Below are positions 45,048 through 57,541 of a DNA stretch of 64,000 bases, one piece after another; position 1 is the stretch's first letter, and the number at the start of each line of letters is the position of its first letter. Source of the stretch: Isoetes taiwanensis. Lineage: Eukaryota; Streptophyta; Lycopodiopsida; Isoetales; Isoetaceae. The notes beneath the pieces were generated by a model. It had not been told where the DNA came from. It was given only the letters and a program-made list of their open reading frames with translations, and did no database searches. The stretch covers positions 9,686,852-9,750,851 of the forward strand of contig JAJEKV010000054.1 of the NCBI GenBank assembly GCA_021234155.1, given 5' to 3'. The position numbers and the translations under genes are program-made.

Positions 45048-47979
45048 AATTTTGATAAGTTACTTGTGTCACTAGTTTTTGGATAATGGTAAATGGCCAA
45101 TTTGTGTCCATTCATTCCATGATTCTCATGCATAACCCTGGGAAGAAATTTTGAGGATAAAGATTGGGTCAAGTTGTGTATATAAGACATTGACTCTATC
45201 ATGCACCATTGGTGTGGCACAATCATTCTTGTCTCTCCTGCCTTATTTTTAGGATGGCGTGCATGTTTGAATGGTTTTCCTAAAATTAGTAATTGAGTAT
45301 ATACGTTACTTTTTTTTTCCCCTTCAATAATTCTTGTAGTTATACATTCTTATTTTTCTTAAAAGTCTAGAGACTTTAAGATTGGGGTGTTTCCCTCGAA
45401 CCCGTTGGCCACCACCAAGTGGAGACGGGATGAGTGCAAAAATGAGCCATCTCCAACTCTAAAATGGGATTGCCAAGGGAATTAGCCATTGAAGCAAGTT
45501 TCGAGGTCAAACTAGAATCAGACTAGCTACCATCAAGTGGAAAAGGGGGTAACCATCTTCAACTCTAAAAGGGAACTGCCAAGGGAATTAGCCATTGAAG
45601 CAAGCTTCGAGGTCAAAGTTGGAATCGGGCTAGCTATCATCAGGTGGAGACGCGGGTGAGTGCAAAATGTAGCCATCTTCAACGCTATGAGTAAATCTAA
45701 AAGGGAATTGAACTGGAATCAGATTGGCTACCATCAGATGGAGAAGTCGATGAGTGCAAAATGTAGCCATCTTCAACTCTAAAAGTAACTCTAAGAGGGA
45801 ATTTCCCCGTACAATCTAAAAGTAACTCTAAGTGGGTGAGTGCAAAATGCAGCCATCTTCAACTCTTAAGGTAACTCTAAGAGGGAATTGCCGGGGCAAC
45901 CTAGCCATCTTCAACTCTAAAATGGGCGAGTGCAAAACGTAACCATCTTCAACTCTAAAAGTAACTTATAAAGGGGATTGAACTAGAATTAGACTGGCTA
46001 CCATCAGGTGGAGAAGTGCATGAGTGCAAAAAGTAGTCCTCTTCAACTCTAAAAAAAGATTGTTGCGGCAACATAGCAATCTTCAACTCTAAAAAAGAGA
46101 TTGTCAAGGCAATTAGCCATTGAAGCAAGTCTCAAGGTCACGACTGGAATGAGAAGACAATTTAGTTGCACTGCTTATAGCCCTAAAATACAAGGCTCCA
46201 TTAGGTTTCCCAATAATGATTTGAGACGCTTCGATTTTTTTTTTTTTGGAAAAACATGTTAGCCCTTGGATTGGCTTTTTTCTTCAAAGGTTCTGTCTGT
46301 GCGGCTAAAGAGCGTCTTCTTTCTATTTTGGGATGCTGATAAGAGCACGTCTGGATTCATTTCTTGTGCTTCAAGCTTGGATTCATGTATCATATATTGT
46401 GTTGTGGAGGATGAAGCTGTGAAGCCCGAAGCCCTGTAAAGCCCAAAGTCCTGTTGATAATTTCATGGTTTAGGGCTTTATGCGGGTTTTACTTTGCCAA
46501 ATCTAAGTCGGGGTTAGGATTTGGCGGAGGAGCGATTGTGGAAGCAAAGAAGCAAGGAATGGTTTAATCATCTGGGTTCGAATCCCAGGCTCTGGAATTA
46601 ACAATTTGAAGCTCATGTTGAGTGTCTGTTTTTGTGATTCACTTTGGATCAATGCAATATATTGTATAGATTTGGGATTTTGACGATGGGTTTTTCACGA
46701 AGAAGGATTGGGGCTTACATTGACGAAAGTGAGCTTGCAATGTCGCCGCTTCTCTGTCGAAACTGGGTTCTCCCTGTACTTTGCTTCTCTGCGCCCACCA
46801 CGCGTACAATAGTTTTCTCTTTGTTTTCAATGGTTGAAGCAATGAACAGCTGTTGTCTTAAAAAAGAAAAAAAGAAAAATTGATTAGAGTTGAGTTAACC
46901 AATTAGAGCCAACCGAATACATGTATGCCAAAAAAAATGCATTATATATGGTTGAAATCATAGGAAAAGGGGACATTAAGAGGAAATGTACACGTCAGCA
47001 ACAAGCGCCTTTTTTCTTGAATTATTTGTCTTATTCGACTCAAACACTTTCTTGATAGAAATCTATCAGAAAGTCTCCAATTGAGTTAAATTTTGACAAA
47101 TTCCTTTGCTGGCTATGTAGAGGCCTAGCAATAATCTGATTCTCCTCACTGTAAGCTTTATATGGATGGTAAATTCTTCACAATCTTGAAGCAAGATTAT
47201 AGAATAACTTGTGGTTTTCTTCGAGGCTCCTTTTTTGAACTCTGGGATCATTTAGTTTGCAAGCAATTATTTCCGAATTTTCTTTTCAAACTAGAATACA
47301 TATTTGTTCCCTCCTCAGAAGAATTTGAAATAGAAATTGTTGATCCTTGGATTCTGGAATTCATATCTCAGCAACAATAATGTTTAATGTATTTTGTGAA
47401 TGGTCCGACACAAGGATTTCTGTCAAAATTTACTCAGAATGATCTCAAAGACAGAGATGGGTATGAAATTGGTATTAACAGATTATGACAGTTTTTTATC
47501 TTTCTATCCAATCGATCTGTTCTCTAATCAGCTTATCAATCCTTCATTTCCTTGTGTTGTCTCCTCTTTCCTTTCTCCCTCGTTGTCTTTTCAAATATGC
47601 CCTGCTAATTTCTTTATTATGGCCAAAAATGCTAAAAATTTGAATATCTCAAAAACGTTTATGCTTCTTCCTGCTACTCAAAGAGGCGATCTCTTAACCC
47701 CGTTAAGTTCCTTCCACTCTGATCCCTCCAGAGTTCTAAGATTTAGGGATTTCTCTGATTTGAATTTTCTCTCCAAATAAATGCACCATTTTTCCTTTGA
47801 TGTTCCACAATGGGACAAACTGTCAAAGGATCCAAACCCTGATAAAGTTATTCCTCCTCTGGATGCAAATGGTGTTCCGATTCCATATGGTGTTCCAAGA
47901 CCTACTCAGCAATATCCACTGATCGGGAACTTGCTCGAGAACTTTATAATCTTCAATACATGACACATTCAACTCTACA
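45048..47979. repeat. 3-kb tandem duplication, unit 2
   Basis: Second copy of the unit at 42040. The junction is at ATTTTGATAAGT (45048). The unit ends at CAACTCTACAAAGG, after which the LINE ORF1 sequence continues uniquely. Internal features correspond one to one with unit 1. Confidence 0.92.
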
Positions 47980-49500
47980 AAGGTATTCATTTTAATTCTT
48001 CCTCTATAGCTTCAAGGATCGAATCCCTTCATAATTTGGCTATTGTAATTTCTGTTGACAAAGTTGGTCTCAAAATAGAAAAATTATGGGATCATTTGCT
48101 AAGACTTCACAAAGGGATCATTATAAATGCCATCTACTGCTTAAATTACCCATACCTGCTTGTAGAGTGTGGAAATGAAAGATCAGCTAACTTCATACTT
48201 AAGCTTGGTCACTCGACTCTTGAGACCTTCTAGTTGTCTTTCCTTAAATGGAATCCTTTTACCCCTATCAGTGACTTTGGCAAACATTATATTGCCTCGG
48301 TTAGTATGAGTGAACTGTGCCCTATTTACTGGAATGAAGATTGCTTTTCTGCCATTTTTAACTCAATTGGTACATACATATCTACTGAATACTCTCCATA
48401 CAAAGCTCCCAGATGTTATATTCAGCTTGATATTTCCAAGCCTGTTCCTACATCCATTCCTCTTTAGAATTTCCTTGGCAAGCAATTTAGTCTACAGTTA
48501 AGATGGATAGGATTATCAAATTTCTGCCATAACTGTTTCTCAAATCACACATGCGTAAAAATTCAACCTTAGACTTCAAATGGTACATCAGAAATAAAAG
48601 CAGCTGGTCAAGCAAATGTCAACATAGGATTTGCAAATAGCACCATAGTTCTTGAAAACATACAGAAAACAAAGATGCAAATTATACCTGTACAACAAAT
48701 ACAGGTGAATTCAGATGAAGTGGTTCATTAGCAAGGCAAAGGCAGGGATACACAGCATGTTCCAAGTCATCTTAACTCAAATACTCAACAATGGATTCCA
48801 TATAAAAAGCCAAGTGGTAGCCAAAGGAGAATCAGGAAAAAGAGACAGGAAAAAGAAATATGGTTGAAAAAACAAAAAGGAATGCATGATCTTGAACAAA
48901 ATTCTCAAACTTTTGTTCTGTACGACTTGGCTCCCTCAACAATTAAGATTCTAAACAAAGGCATCCTTAGCAAAGACAATATTGGCATTAAAGATAATGC
49001 CAATAGAATAACGCAATTGCAAATAGATAATCGAGTGTCAACTTTGGATAAAAATATCTTTAGCATTCAGCATAATAAGAGAATGCTCAAAGATAAGGCA
49101 CCTAAGCAGACTTAACATCAAGGCCTCCAAAAGACTTTGGCTAAAATTATGCAAGACTCAAGGAAAATTGTTGATCAAGTCTCAGTAGCCAGGTCGGCTA
49201 ATGGGATTAAGATCAACCCCCTTGAGAATTCTGCTCCTAAAAGGATGGGAGCACTAAGAGAAAATGAATAATTATTACTTATAGAAAAGAATAAAGAAAT
49301 TGTGGATGCTGAAAATTCCACAAGGGAAAAGCTATCTGAGCAAATAACACGAAATTCTTTTGTCCAAGATGCAGCAAAGAATAACCATGAGCAGATCGAT
49401 ATACACTTCAATGAGGTGATATGTACTAACAGATTTAATATTCTTGCAGACAAAGAAGAAGATTTCTGTGCAGATACTGAGGAGCCACTGGACTTACCCA
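47781..49500 (+). pseudogene. LINE ORF1 (gag-like) remnant
   Basis: It starts MHHFSFDVPQWDKLSKDP and runs, with in-frame stops near 47961, 48231 and 48466, through YPYLLVECGNERSANFILK, FLKWNPFTPISDFGKHY and PRCYIQLDISKPVP. This resembles the DUF4283 core of plant LINE ORF1. It is followed by FCHNCFSNHTC, a zinc-knuckle-like motif, then a long hydrophilic tail ending in TNRFNILADKEEDF, a typical ORF1 end. It binds element RNA in living LINEs. No endonuclease or RT follows, so the element is incomplete. Confidence 0.6.
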
Positions 49501-51011
49501 TATTATCAAATGTTATCCAAATTCATCCCCTCATAATCCTGCTACACAGACACATGTTACCATTTGTAATATCATTCCAAACAATATGGCCTCCATTCCC
49601 AAAAATAATATTGCCTATCTCCTCATCCCCCTCACGTTTTGATAGATCTAACAGATAACTATGATGAACAATACTCCAATGATTTGAGATCCACTTCTAT
49701 ATCAGACCACATTGCTCAACAGCTCTCTGAATTACATGTGGATCACGAAGGCCATGGTAATTCCAAAGATCAAGATGACAGAAATGGTATGAGTACAATG
49801 CAAAAGATAATATTGTAAAGGTGACAGATATGACAGGAATGATAGATAAGGCAGATAAGATTGATTCGACAGCTCTTCTTCGCTGGAGAGGGAGGTGGTT
49901 TCTGATATGGGCTGGAGCCTGGGGTCTTCCTCCAACTGTCCATGGCACTACAATTTAACAAGAGATCAAGAATAGCCAAATGAAGCCAAATGAAGGGATC
50001 AAGAGCTTACCTAGATGGCCGGAGCTTAGGCTAACTGCAAACTGAGATGGATGGAGCTTAGACTAACTGCAAACTGAGATGGACGGAGCAACCCTTTGAA
50101 CCGATCCAGGGATTTTGATCGAATAACATTCCATGCTCTCCTTTTAAAGCCCCATGCCAAATGATGAGGCCTCTGCCCAATTGTGTGGGGCGCATCCACC
50201 CAAATGTGTCTCCAATTCGGCAGAGAAGAGCAAACTGAGTCGGATTAAGAATAATTGTAGTGATTTAGTTCATGGGATGGTGGCACACATGGACTAATAG
50301 GGCCAGATTTGGTAGCGGTCGATGGCTTCCGTACGCGTGGTCTGTGGACTGTTGGCCCATGATGGCTATCTCGGGCCCTGCGGACGCAAGACTTGTGTGA
50401 GGCCCATGCCAGTTCGCGAGGGGGCGTATGGGGAGGGCGAATGCGGGGGTGGATTCACGCATGTGGCAAAAGGTGGACTGACAGGTGACGGAAGCGGGTT
50501 CTGCAGGACGCGATCATTGGGGCCAGTGCCTGGCGAGTGGTGGGGTGGGGGGGCTCGAAAGGAGGGTTCATGCATGGCGAGACAGGGCTACATGTCGACG
50601 CGATGGGGGCTTAGATCCCCCACATCTTCGACGGCCTGTAGCTCTTTGACCCGCGATTTTTTCAAGGCATTTTTTTTTTCCATTGCATTCTTATCTGATT
50701 AGGTATCTAGAGATACCTTGGCTGAGCAAATTAGAGTTGTTTTGACAATTTGCCACATTAACGCCTCTTAAGTGCGCGAGACATGGAGACCGTACCCTAT
50801 GTTTCCGCAACAACCAGGGTTAGGGTATGGTTGCTCGCCACCGCGGACATACCATACCCTGTGGTACCAAAAGCCGCCTGGGCGCCATCCCACACTCCCC
50901 CCTTAACGACCACCAGGTGTCGCATCTTCGCGAGCCTAGAAGCCATGGCTCTCGTGCTGTATACCCACCCATCGAGCACCTAGGAACCCCCAAACATGCC
51001 CATTTCGAGGC
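49501..51011. other. No gene; GC-rich block at 50260-50620
   Basis: I see no supported gene. A 30-bp phrase (GAGCTTAGACTAACTGCAAA and variant) is repeated at about 50021 and 50055. From 50260 to 50620 the sequence is much richer in G than its surroundings. A short inverted pair around AGGGTATGG / CCATACCCT lies near 50819-50861. Confidence 0.45.
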
Positions 51012-52787
51012 ATGATTCAATGCCGGGGGCTGGAATTTCCAAATTGTAGACGTCATAAGAATGATACTACTAATGAGTACACAAATTTTCAAATTCCAGC
51101 CTCAATGCATGCAAATGAGATGGAAAATCAGTGTAGGATCAAGAAATTCGTGCACAAACCCAGAGTTCCGGCTTGGGTCTCAATTAAACCCCTGCTTTTG
51201 CCAAAAGCTAGACCAATGGTGTCCACTAGAGCCCGAGCAGGGATCGACGCTACAACGCCAGTCCACAGCACACCCACAATAACGGCCAGCAAACGAGTTT
51301 GTGCGCCCAAATCAAAGAAGAAGAATCCTCAGGCCAGCGGATCGGGAGCTACAATCACGAGGAAGGTAACAAAAAGAGGCCAATGGATGGAGGAGGAGAT
51401 GCTAGATGCTCTTGATGAGGTGAGTGAACATGGTATTTCAATTAGAGAAGCTTCTAGATGATCTGGTATCCCAGAATCATTCATCAGAGACTGGTTGTAT
51501 GGACGAATTTCCCACAAGATGGAGAGACATCCACAGATCCTAACACCGTCCCAAGAAAAGGAGCTTGTGGATTGGGCCATAGGGAGGGCAGAACAGGGGA
51601 TGGACATGACCCTGGCTTCGGTAAAGAAACGTGCTGCAGACCTGGCCAAGGAGAATAATCCAACATTCGAAGGTGTTCCAGGTGGAAAATGATGGAAACT
51701 CTTCAAGCAGTGCCATCCTGAAATCTCCCTCAGGAGTGCGGAAACTCTAAATGTGTCACGTGCCCAGGCTATGAATCAAGAAAACTTGGATAGGTTCTAC
51801 ACAGTCTTGAAAGAAATTTATGATGAGTTTAACTTCCTCCCTTCGAGAATCTGGAATGCAGATGAGACCAGGATCCAACCTGGAAAAGTTAAGGGCCTGA
51901 AGATAATTGCTAGGAAAGGTGAGAATAGGGTTAGTGAGCTGGTCATCAATACGAGGGAATGGGTTACAATATTAGTGTGTGTCAATGCAGAAAGGTTTAA
52001 AATACATTTCAAGGGAATTAGGATGAGGCAGGACAACATAGCCAGGTGTGAGGAGGGAGCAATTCAAGCTGTCCAGCAATCAGCTTGGACGACAATTGAA
52101 CTCTTTAAGTCTTGGTTGTCCCACTTCCAATCTAGAGTGCCTGGAGGAGTATCACCTGAAAGACCACATCTGATCTTGCTTGATGGGCATGGAAGCCATG
52201 TGGAACTGGATGTCATTTTGTCAGCCAAAGATATGGGAATACATTTTGCACTATTACATGCACATACATCATATAGGCTGCAGCCACTAGATGTCTCTTG
52301 CTTTGCGCCATTCAAGGCAGCTTTCAAGAGATTGAGGGCAGAATACATGGTCAAAAAAGACAGGTCTAAACCTAAGAGGAAAAACATAGTTGAATTGATA
52401 TCTATGTCCATGGCTGCAGGACTAACAATTTCGAATATAAAGGCTAGTTTCATGGCTACAGGGATATGGCCATTCAATCCAACAAAGGTGGTGCCTGGAA
52501 AGGAAGGCAATAATTTTGCTCGGGAGGAAGTTTATGTGCCAGCACCACTACTTGACCAACCAGCAAGTGGAGTTGGAATTGAAGATGGATTGGCTGTCCC
52601 CATTGTGCAGCCTGCAACAAACGAGGCTGCACTAATGGATGAAGTTGATGGGAATGAGACAATGGAACAACCATGTGACCAAGGATTGAACCTGGAGGGT
52701 TTCAACATGCAAGAGGTTGACTTGCAATGGGAGGAGCATGTGCAAGCAACATGTAACCGTGCAAAGGATAGCTTAGGAACAATGTAG
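51012..52787 (+). pseudogene. pogo/Tigger-like (Tc1-mariner) transposase, two stops
   Basis: One frame of 592 codons is closed only by two TGA codons, at 51459 and 51690. The likely start is ATG 51216, since the first 68 codons show no similarity. Domains: a psq-type helix-turn-helix (GQWMEEEMLDALDEV...IREAS), a CENP-B-type second helix-turn-helix (LTPSQEKELVDWA...), then a DDE_1 catalytic core with WNADETRI, LILLDGHGSH and LQPLDVSCFAPFK supplying the three acidic residues. The C-terminus is acidic. This family cuts and pastes DNA at TA targets. I did not find its inverted repeats. The second TGA stands where the family usually has tryptophan, so it is a single-base change. Confidence 0.92.
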
Positions 52788-53160
52788 CAAGTCCTACTCC
52801 ATAGACCAGCAGCAAGACCTACTCCATGCCAACAATCATCCCAAGTTGCTCCAATTTCCGTAGCTCACCTGATCTCAGTGGACGATAAAATTCAATCCAA
52901 TTCAATTCAACTCAACTAAAGATCAAATCTTATAGACTAAGCTAAAAACAAGGGCTGTGTAAATAAGTAGCATGGCTTTTGGGCTGCTGCAAATCCTCCT
53001 CAATGTGTTCATATTCGATTCCTTCGACAATTAGGACTCTCAGACCGAGAATATTTCCATTCTTCTCAACCCCTTTGGGTTTCTTTGATGGCTGCGACTG
53101 CCTCCAAGAATAGCAATAAGTTAAGAGAAAACAACAGGCTTTGGCCGAGTTCTGCCCCAA
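52788..53160. other. Downstream flank of the transposase; no gene confirmed
   Basis: The minus strand at 53160-52942 reads an open frame with SQPSKKPKGVEKNGNILG and LIVEGIEYEHIEED. It could be an exon, but splice sites and partners are not evident. Otherwise nothing is seen. Confidence 0.35.
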
Positions 53161-53668
53161 ATAATCCGAGCGTCTTGAATATCATCCACTGTCATGTTTG
53201 ACCGGAAGAAAATGCACAGTGTTTTTGGAAGGAGTAATTTTCATGACCAAAAAATTTCGCGAAGAAATTTTCTGGCGGCCGCCTGCTGACGTGGCAGTGC
53301 CGCTCGTAGGACGTGGCAGGTCGCGAGTGGCGAAGCCACGAGCCGCAATCGCCACGCCGCCAGGGGCCGCCGAGAAAAATTTCGAGGGAAATTTTTTGGT
53401 CATGAAAATTCTTCAACGAAATTTTAGGGGAGCTTGAAATTTGGCGTTTCTGGCAGTGCCGCTGCTCACTGATGCTCAGCAGAAATCGATAGAAGATTTC
53501 GATTTATAAAAACTTGGTGATTTGGGCCGAAATTTCAAGGTCCCTAAAATTTCGTGAACTTAGCGAGTATTTTCTGTATTGTCATGTTAAAGCCAAAGCC
53601 AAAGGAAAGAGTTTTTCAGATTTTACGCTGGTTCAAACACGACAGTGGATGATATATAAGATGCTCGC
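53161..53668. repeat. Large inverted repeat, MITE-like (~500 bp)
   Basis: GAGCGTCTTGAATATCATCC-ACTGTC at 53161-53186 pairs with the complement at about 53643-53668, and the match continues over roughly 40 bp through TCATGTTTGA. A second inverted-repeat element lies inside it. It sits just upstream of DDA1. Confidence 0.7.
53236..53410. mobile_element. Nested 175-bp MITE
   Basis: It begins AATTTTCATGACCAAAAAAT and ends with the complement. The arms are about 45 bp with a small mismatch block and close with GGCGGCC / GGCCGCC. The interior is GC-rich with a repeated ACGTGGCAG. Flanks GGAAGGAGT and CTTCAACGA show no target duplication. Class unknown. Confidence 0.8.
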
Positions 53669-54217
53669 GAATAATCGCAACCATGAAACTTAGCTCCCAG
53701 CCAGCATCAGCATCAGGACCAATCAAATCGGATAAATCCATGGAAGATGCCAGGATTATACAACCTCTATGCAAATTACAAAAGAGAGTAAAATATTATT
53801 TGGTAAATTCACTTACCAAGTGTATTGAAGGGGTACCTTCCTCTCAGACACACAGCCAGCGCTGCGGCGGCGAGAACCGCCGGACGGGAATGAGATAGAA
53901 ATCGCTGCCATGGTATCAGTTTCGAGGTAAGATTAGCTACGTTCATTAATCTTTTTATAGTACCTTTGCCCCGGATTTCATAGCCCCCCCTTTCCAGTTT
54001 CTTAGACCCAACCTTTTCGATCCCTTTGTTTTGGGCTTGGGTACGCTTGTTTCCCTCTTTGTCTTATTTACAATTCCTTCTGTTGGAGTTCGGTTGAGTG
54101 GTAATCTTAAATAGTATCGGCTTTGTGGCTCTTCGTTCTGTTGATTCATATTTCAATTTGTTCTTCATGACGTTTTTCTGTTTCATGCAGTGAATAAATT
54201 GAAGGCAGGCGTTAAGC

Positions 54218-55181
54218 ATGGGTTCTTTGCTAGGCGATTTACCGTCCTTCAATCCTCACAATTTCAGTCAATTAAGACCTTCAGACCCTGCACATCCTTC
54301 AGTTAGTACTTATTAAACTCTTTACTCTCTTTGTTCTTATAAATAACATTACTATTGAAACATAGCCTGTTTACAGCTACAGCATGATTGAATTGTTATA
54401 TCTTGTATGGTAGGAAACAATACTATAAGTGGTAAAAACTTCCATTTTAGTTCTGGGCAACTGAGTTTATTCAAGAAACGGAGGGTGGAATGGGCATTTT
54501 CATCATCTTACATGCTTTTTTAGACCTGAATTTCAAGATATTTGGTCTTAAAGCAAATATATTGAAAATGTGTTTGTGCTACTTTTAAAATTTTCTTCTT
54601 TGCTAAAGCCAAAGCTTGTTTGTTTTATTAGCAACGCACTCCTATCACATATTATGCAACTCATGACAGGACATTACCTCCAGCAGACCAGGGTAAGTGT
54701 TATTAGCTTCTGGCATGTTTTAACAGATTTTTCTTTTCTTGACCCTTTTCATTTTGTTTTCATCAGTAATATCAACAGAAGTTACCAACATTCTCCTGAG
54801 ACAGTTTTATCTGAGGGCTGAACAAAAGGTTCGTTGTCTAAATGCATAGTGTTGTTTTGATGAAGAAAATATAACTATGCTGGTATTAGCAAATAAAAGT
54901 AACAATCAAACATGATATCCTGGAAGTTGTTTATTGGGATCTGTTTCTACTATTAGAGGATATTAGAGAGGGTGTCGTCTTTGGAGGAAAATATGGTTTT
55001 ATTATGAGCTGCAAATTCTGTGAATTGTTGGTTCAAACTAGCTGTGTTCTTTTGATGATGTATGTGCTCCTTCAATGATGGAATGGTTCGTTCTTTTAAC
55101 ATTTTACAGCTACGCACGAAAAGACCAGCAGCAGAAACATTTTCTTCCGAACATTCAAACAAGCATCCTAGAAGTTCTTAA
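54218..55181 (+). CDS. DDA1: DET1- and DDB1-associated protein 1, four exons
   Basis: A small subunit of CUL4-DDB1 ubiquitin ligases that works with DET1 and COP10 in plants and helps recruit substrates. It is nuclear. Exons are 54218-54301, 54632-54692, 54767-54828 and 55110-55181, with GT-AG introns and matching phases, giving 92 residues. The protein begins [19 protein letters not shown], continues with [11 protein letters not shown], then the conserved [20 protein letters not shown], and ends [13 protein letters not shown]...PRSS, colinear with plant DDA1. A 5' UTR intron probably spans 53927-54190 (TTCGAG|GTAAGA to TTTCATGCAG), with the start codon 28 bp after it. The gene looks intact and is easily missed because every exon is under 90 nt. 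Confidence 0.94.
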
Positions 55182-56460
55182 GGATATGAAAAGCACTGGT
55201 TGTCAAGCAGCCAAACATTTAACTGGGAGCCAACATAAATCAAGCTTTCTACATCAGGTTCTGCACCAATTAAAATGATTGTTCATCAGAACTTGGAGCA
55301 ATATTGCTGTGTTCATTTTAATTTTGCGTATAGAGTTTCATTTTGAGCTGAATCAGTGAAATTGGACATATCCTCGTGGGTTTTAATTTAGTTTTGATAA
55401 TGAGCAGGCTCTAAAAAATTGTTTCCACAGGACAGGTTGCTCCAGTGTATTATGAAGAGGAGATAACTTATGAATGCCTTACCAAATGTTTGTTCTCAAA
55501 CGACATTTCCATAACTGTCAACTTCTTGCAACTTGCCCAGTTTGCTCCAAACCACCGACTTTAGATGCCGGATCACCACTTTTGAGAAGCTAAGATGGGA
55601 GAAGCTATCTCTAATCTTTCGTTGTCTGCTGGATCCAAATCATAATTCTAGGATAAGTGTTTTATGAGGTGACTTGAATGTTTGAAGTGCATCCAACTCT
55701 TTTGCATAGTTCGTTGTCTTGAGGTTCTCAAATAATGGCATTAGCCAGGTTCTTAAACAATGGGCATTAGCCACATATTATGTTCCTTTATTCTTACTGT
55801 TTTGTGTATTGGGGCTTTACCTATAACCATATCTAGGTGGCGCTCAGTGTTGTTGGGCAATCTTTGGGTTGGAACCTGTAAATGAAAAGCCGTGTTGGTG
55901 GGCCATCTTTAAGTTGGGAACCCTTGAGTATTGTCACTTTAGTACTCTCGAATAACATTTCATTTAACATGCTTGTTTGCATGTATACAGAATTCAGCAA
56001 TCTTTTTGCTACGTTTCATGTATTGGCCATGTATATCATTGCTACTATAACGTGCTACAGATCCTTTGCAGCAACGTGGATGTGCATTGGTGTCATAAAA
56101 TAATATTGACGTTTAGTTACCATAACGTGGATGTGCATTGGTGTGATATAATATTGACTTTTAGTTACCATAACATGTTACAGATCCTTTGCAGCAATGT
56201 GGATGTGCATTGGTGTGATAAAATAGAATGGGTATAGTATTGACATTTAGCCTCAATTGGTAGCCATGAACGTGTCCAATTCTTTAGAGACATACTCTAT
56301 GGTATTGGTATGTACATTCCCCAGCATAAATGGAACATGCCCTTTGTTCTATAGTTTGGCATCTCATCATCATATAAGGATGGACGAAGGAAATCAATGG
56401 AACATACCCTTTGTTCTATAGTTTGGCATCTCATATAAGCATGGACGAAGGAAATCAACT
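55182..56460. repeat. Gene-poor with two local tandem duplications
   Basis: The first part is the DDA1 3' region. At 56047-56232 a phrase with GTGGATGTGCATTGGTGT recurs three times, twice preceded by ACAGATCCTTTGCAGCAA. At 56329-56394 and 56395-56456 there is a tandem pair of about 65 bp containing CCCTTTGTTCTATAGTTTGG. I see no gene. Confidence 0.75.
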
Positions 56461-56497
56461 GGACTTCCATTCATAACTTGGCATTTAAGTATTAGAT

Positions 56498-56626
56498 AAT
56501 TTCCGGCAAGGAGGGATTCCGCCGGAAAATATTCGAGGGCGGCGCGACGAAGCGGAGCTGAGAAAGTCGCCCTTGAGGTCAACTCCGTAGAAATATTTTC
56601 CCTACGGAATCCGACCGCCGGAAATT
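56498..56626. mobile_element. 129-bp palindromic MITE
   Basis: It starts AATTTCCGGCAAGG and ends CGCCGGAAATT. The arms also pair at GGATTCCG and AAAATATT. It has a GC-rich centre. Flanking TAA (left) and TTA (right) are not an exact duplication. The string ATTTCCGGCG recurs just inside the adjacent inverted repeat at about 56668. Confidence 0.7.
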
Positions 56627-56632
56627 AACAAA

Positions 56633-56657
56633 CGTAATCACCACTTGCCGGGATTAC
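56633..56657. repeat. Left inner inverted repeat of the recombinase element
   Basis: CGTAATCACCACTTGCC followed by GGGATTAC. It pairs with 60047-60072. Confidence 0.85.
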
Positions 56658-56986
56658 GTTTCTGTAAAAATTTCCGGCGATGACGTGGCAGTTCACTTAA
56701 AACAAATTTTCTGACGTGGAAAAATTCCTTTTCTCTCCGGCGAACTTCTCTCTCTCTGTTTCCAAGCTTCAGCGATGGCGATCTCCGGCGCCATCGCTCA
56801 TTTTGACCTGGAGTAACGTCCGGCGGAGGCGCTCCATGGTAATGCACATGTTTATCGATTTTTTTTTAATTTTTCTTATGTTTTGATGCTGTAATCATTT
56901 TTTTGTTTCTGTGCAGGTATTTTAGGGCTTTGGAGACTATTTTGGGAGTGATTTTGTGAAGCATTCTTAAATGCAGAGTGGTCCGA

Positions 56987-57170
56987 GTCGCTGGAGGCTT
57001 CATCTGTTAATCTTGAACAATATTTTTGCTGCATTCATCTGCCTACAGTCTTCTTTTGTTGGATTTCTTCGTCTGGAGTGGTCTGGAGTCGCCTGGAGGC
57101 TTCATCTGTTAATCTTGAACAGTTTTTTTGCTGCATGCATCTGCCTACAGTCTTCTTCTGCTGGATTTCT
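56987..57170. repeat. Tandem ~100-bp duplication in the 5' leader
   Basis: CTGGAGGCTTCATCTGTTAA starts two copies (about 56992 and 57092) that each run on through CTGCCTACAGTCTTCTT. It lies in the presumed untranslated leader of the recombinase gene. Confidence 0.85.
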
Positions 57171-57541
57171 CATCTACAGTCGCCTGGAGTCTTGCAGCTA
57201 AGTAATGCAGCATTTGTTTTGTTTCTTTTTTCTATCTTTAATGTTTTATTTACTAATGTTTTTCTATCTTTAATGTTTTTGACAGGGTTTCAGTTTGTTC
57301 TGTCGCTCTAGAGTTCGATTATAGTCTTCCGAAGAATCTGTGACATAATTTTCAAGGTAAGCATCCTATTTTTTACACAAATCTTTATTGAAGTTTTACA
57401 CCAAGGTCTTTGACATATATATCTTGGCTTTTCTGTGTTGCAGGGTATTGAAGATCCTGCATGCAGGTGTAGCAGCACTCTAAGATATTGAATATGGTTT
57501 GGAATTTCAGGAATTTGATTCTTGTTTTTCTACTACTCAGT

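Noticed and set aside
49697-49790. Start of a LINE endonuclease on the minus strand (LWNYHGLRDPHVIQRA)
   Set aside because: It resembles the WNxRGL start of such endonucleases, but nothing downstream continues the domain and the plus strand carries the ORF1 tail here.
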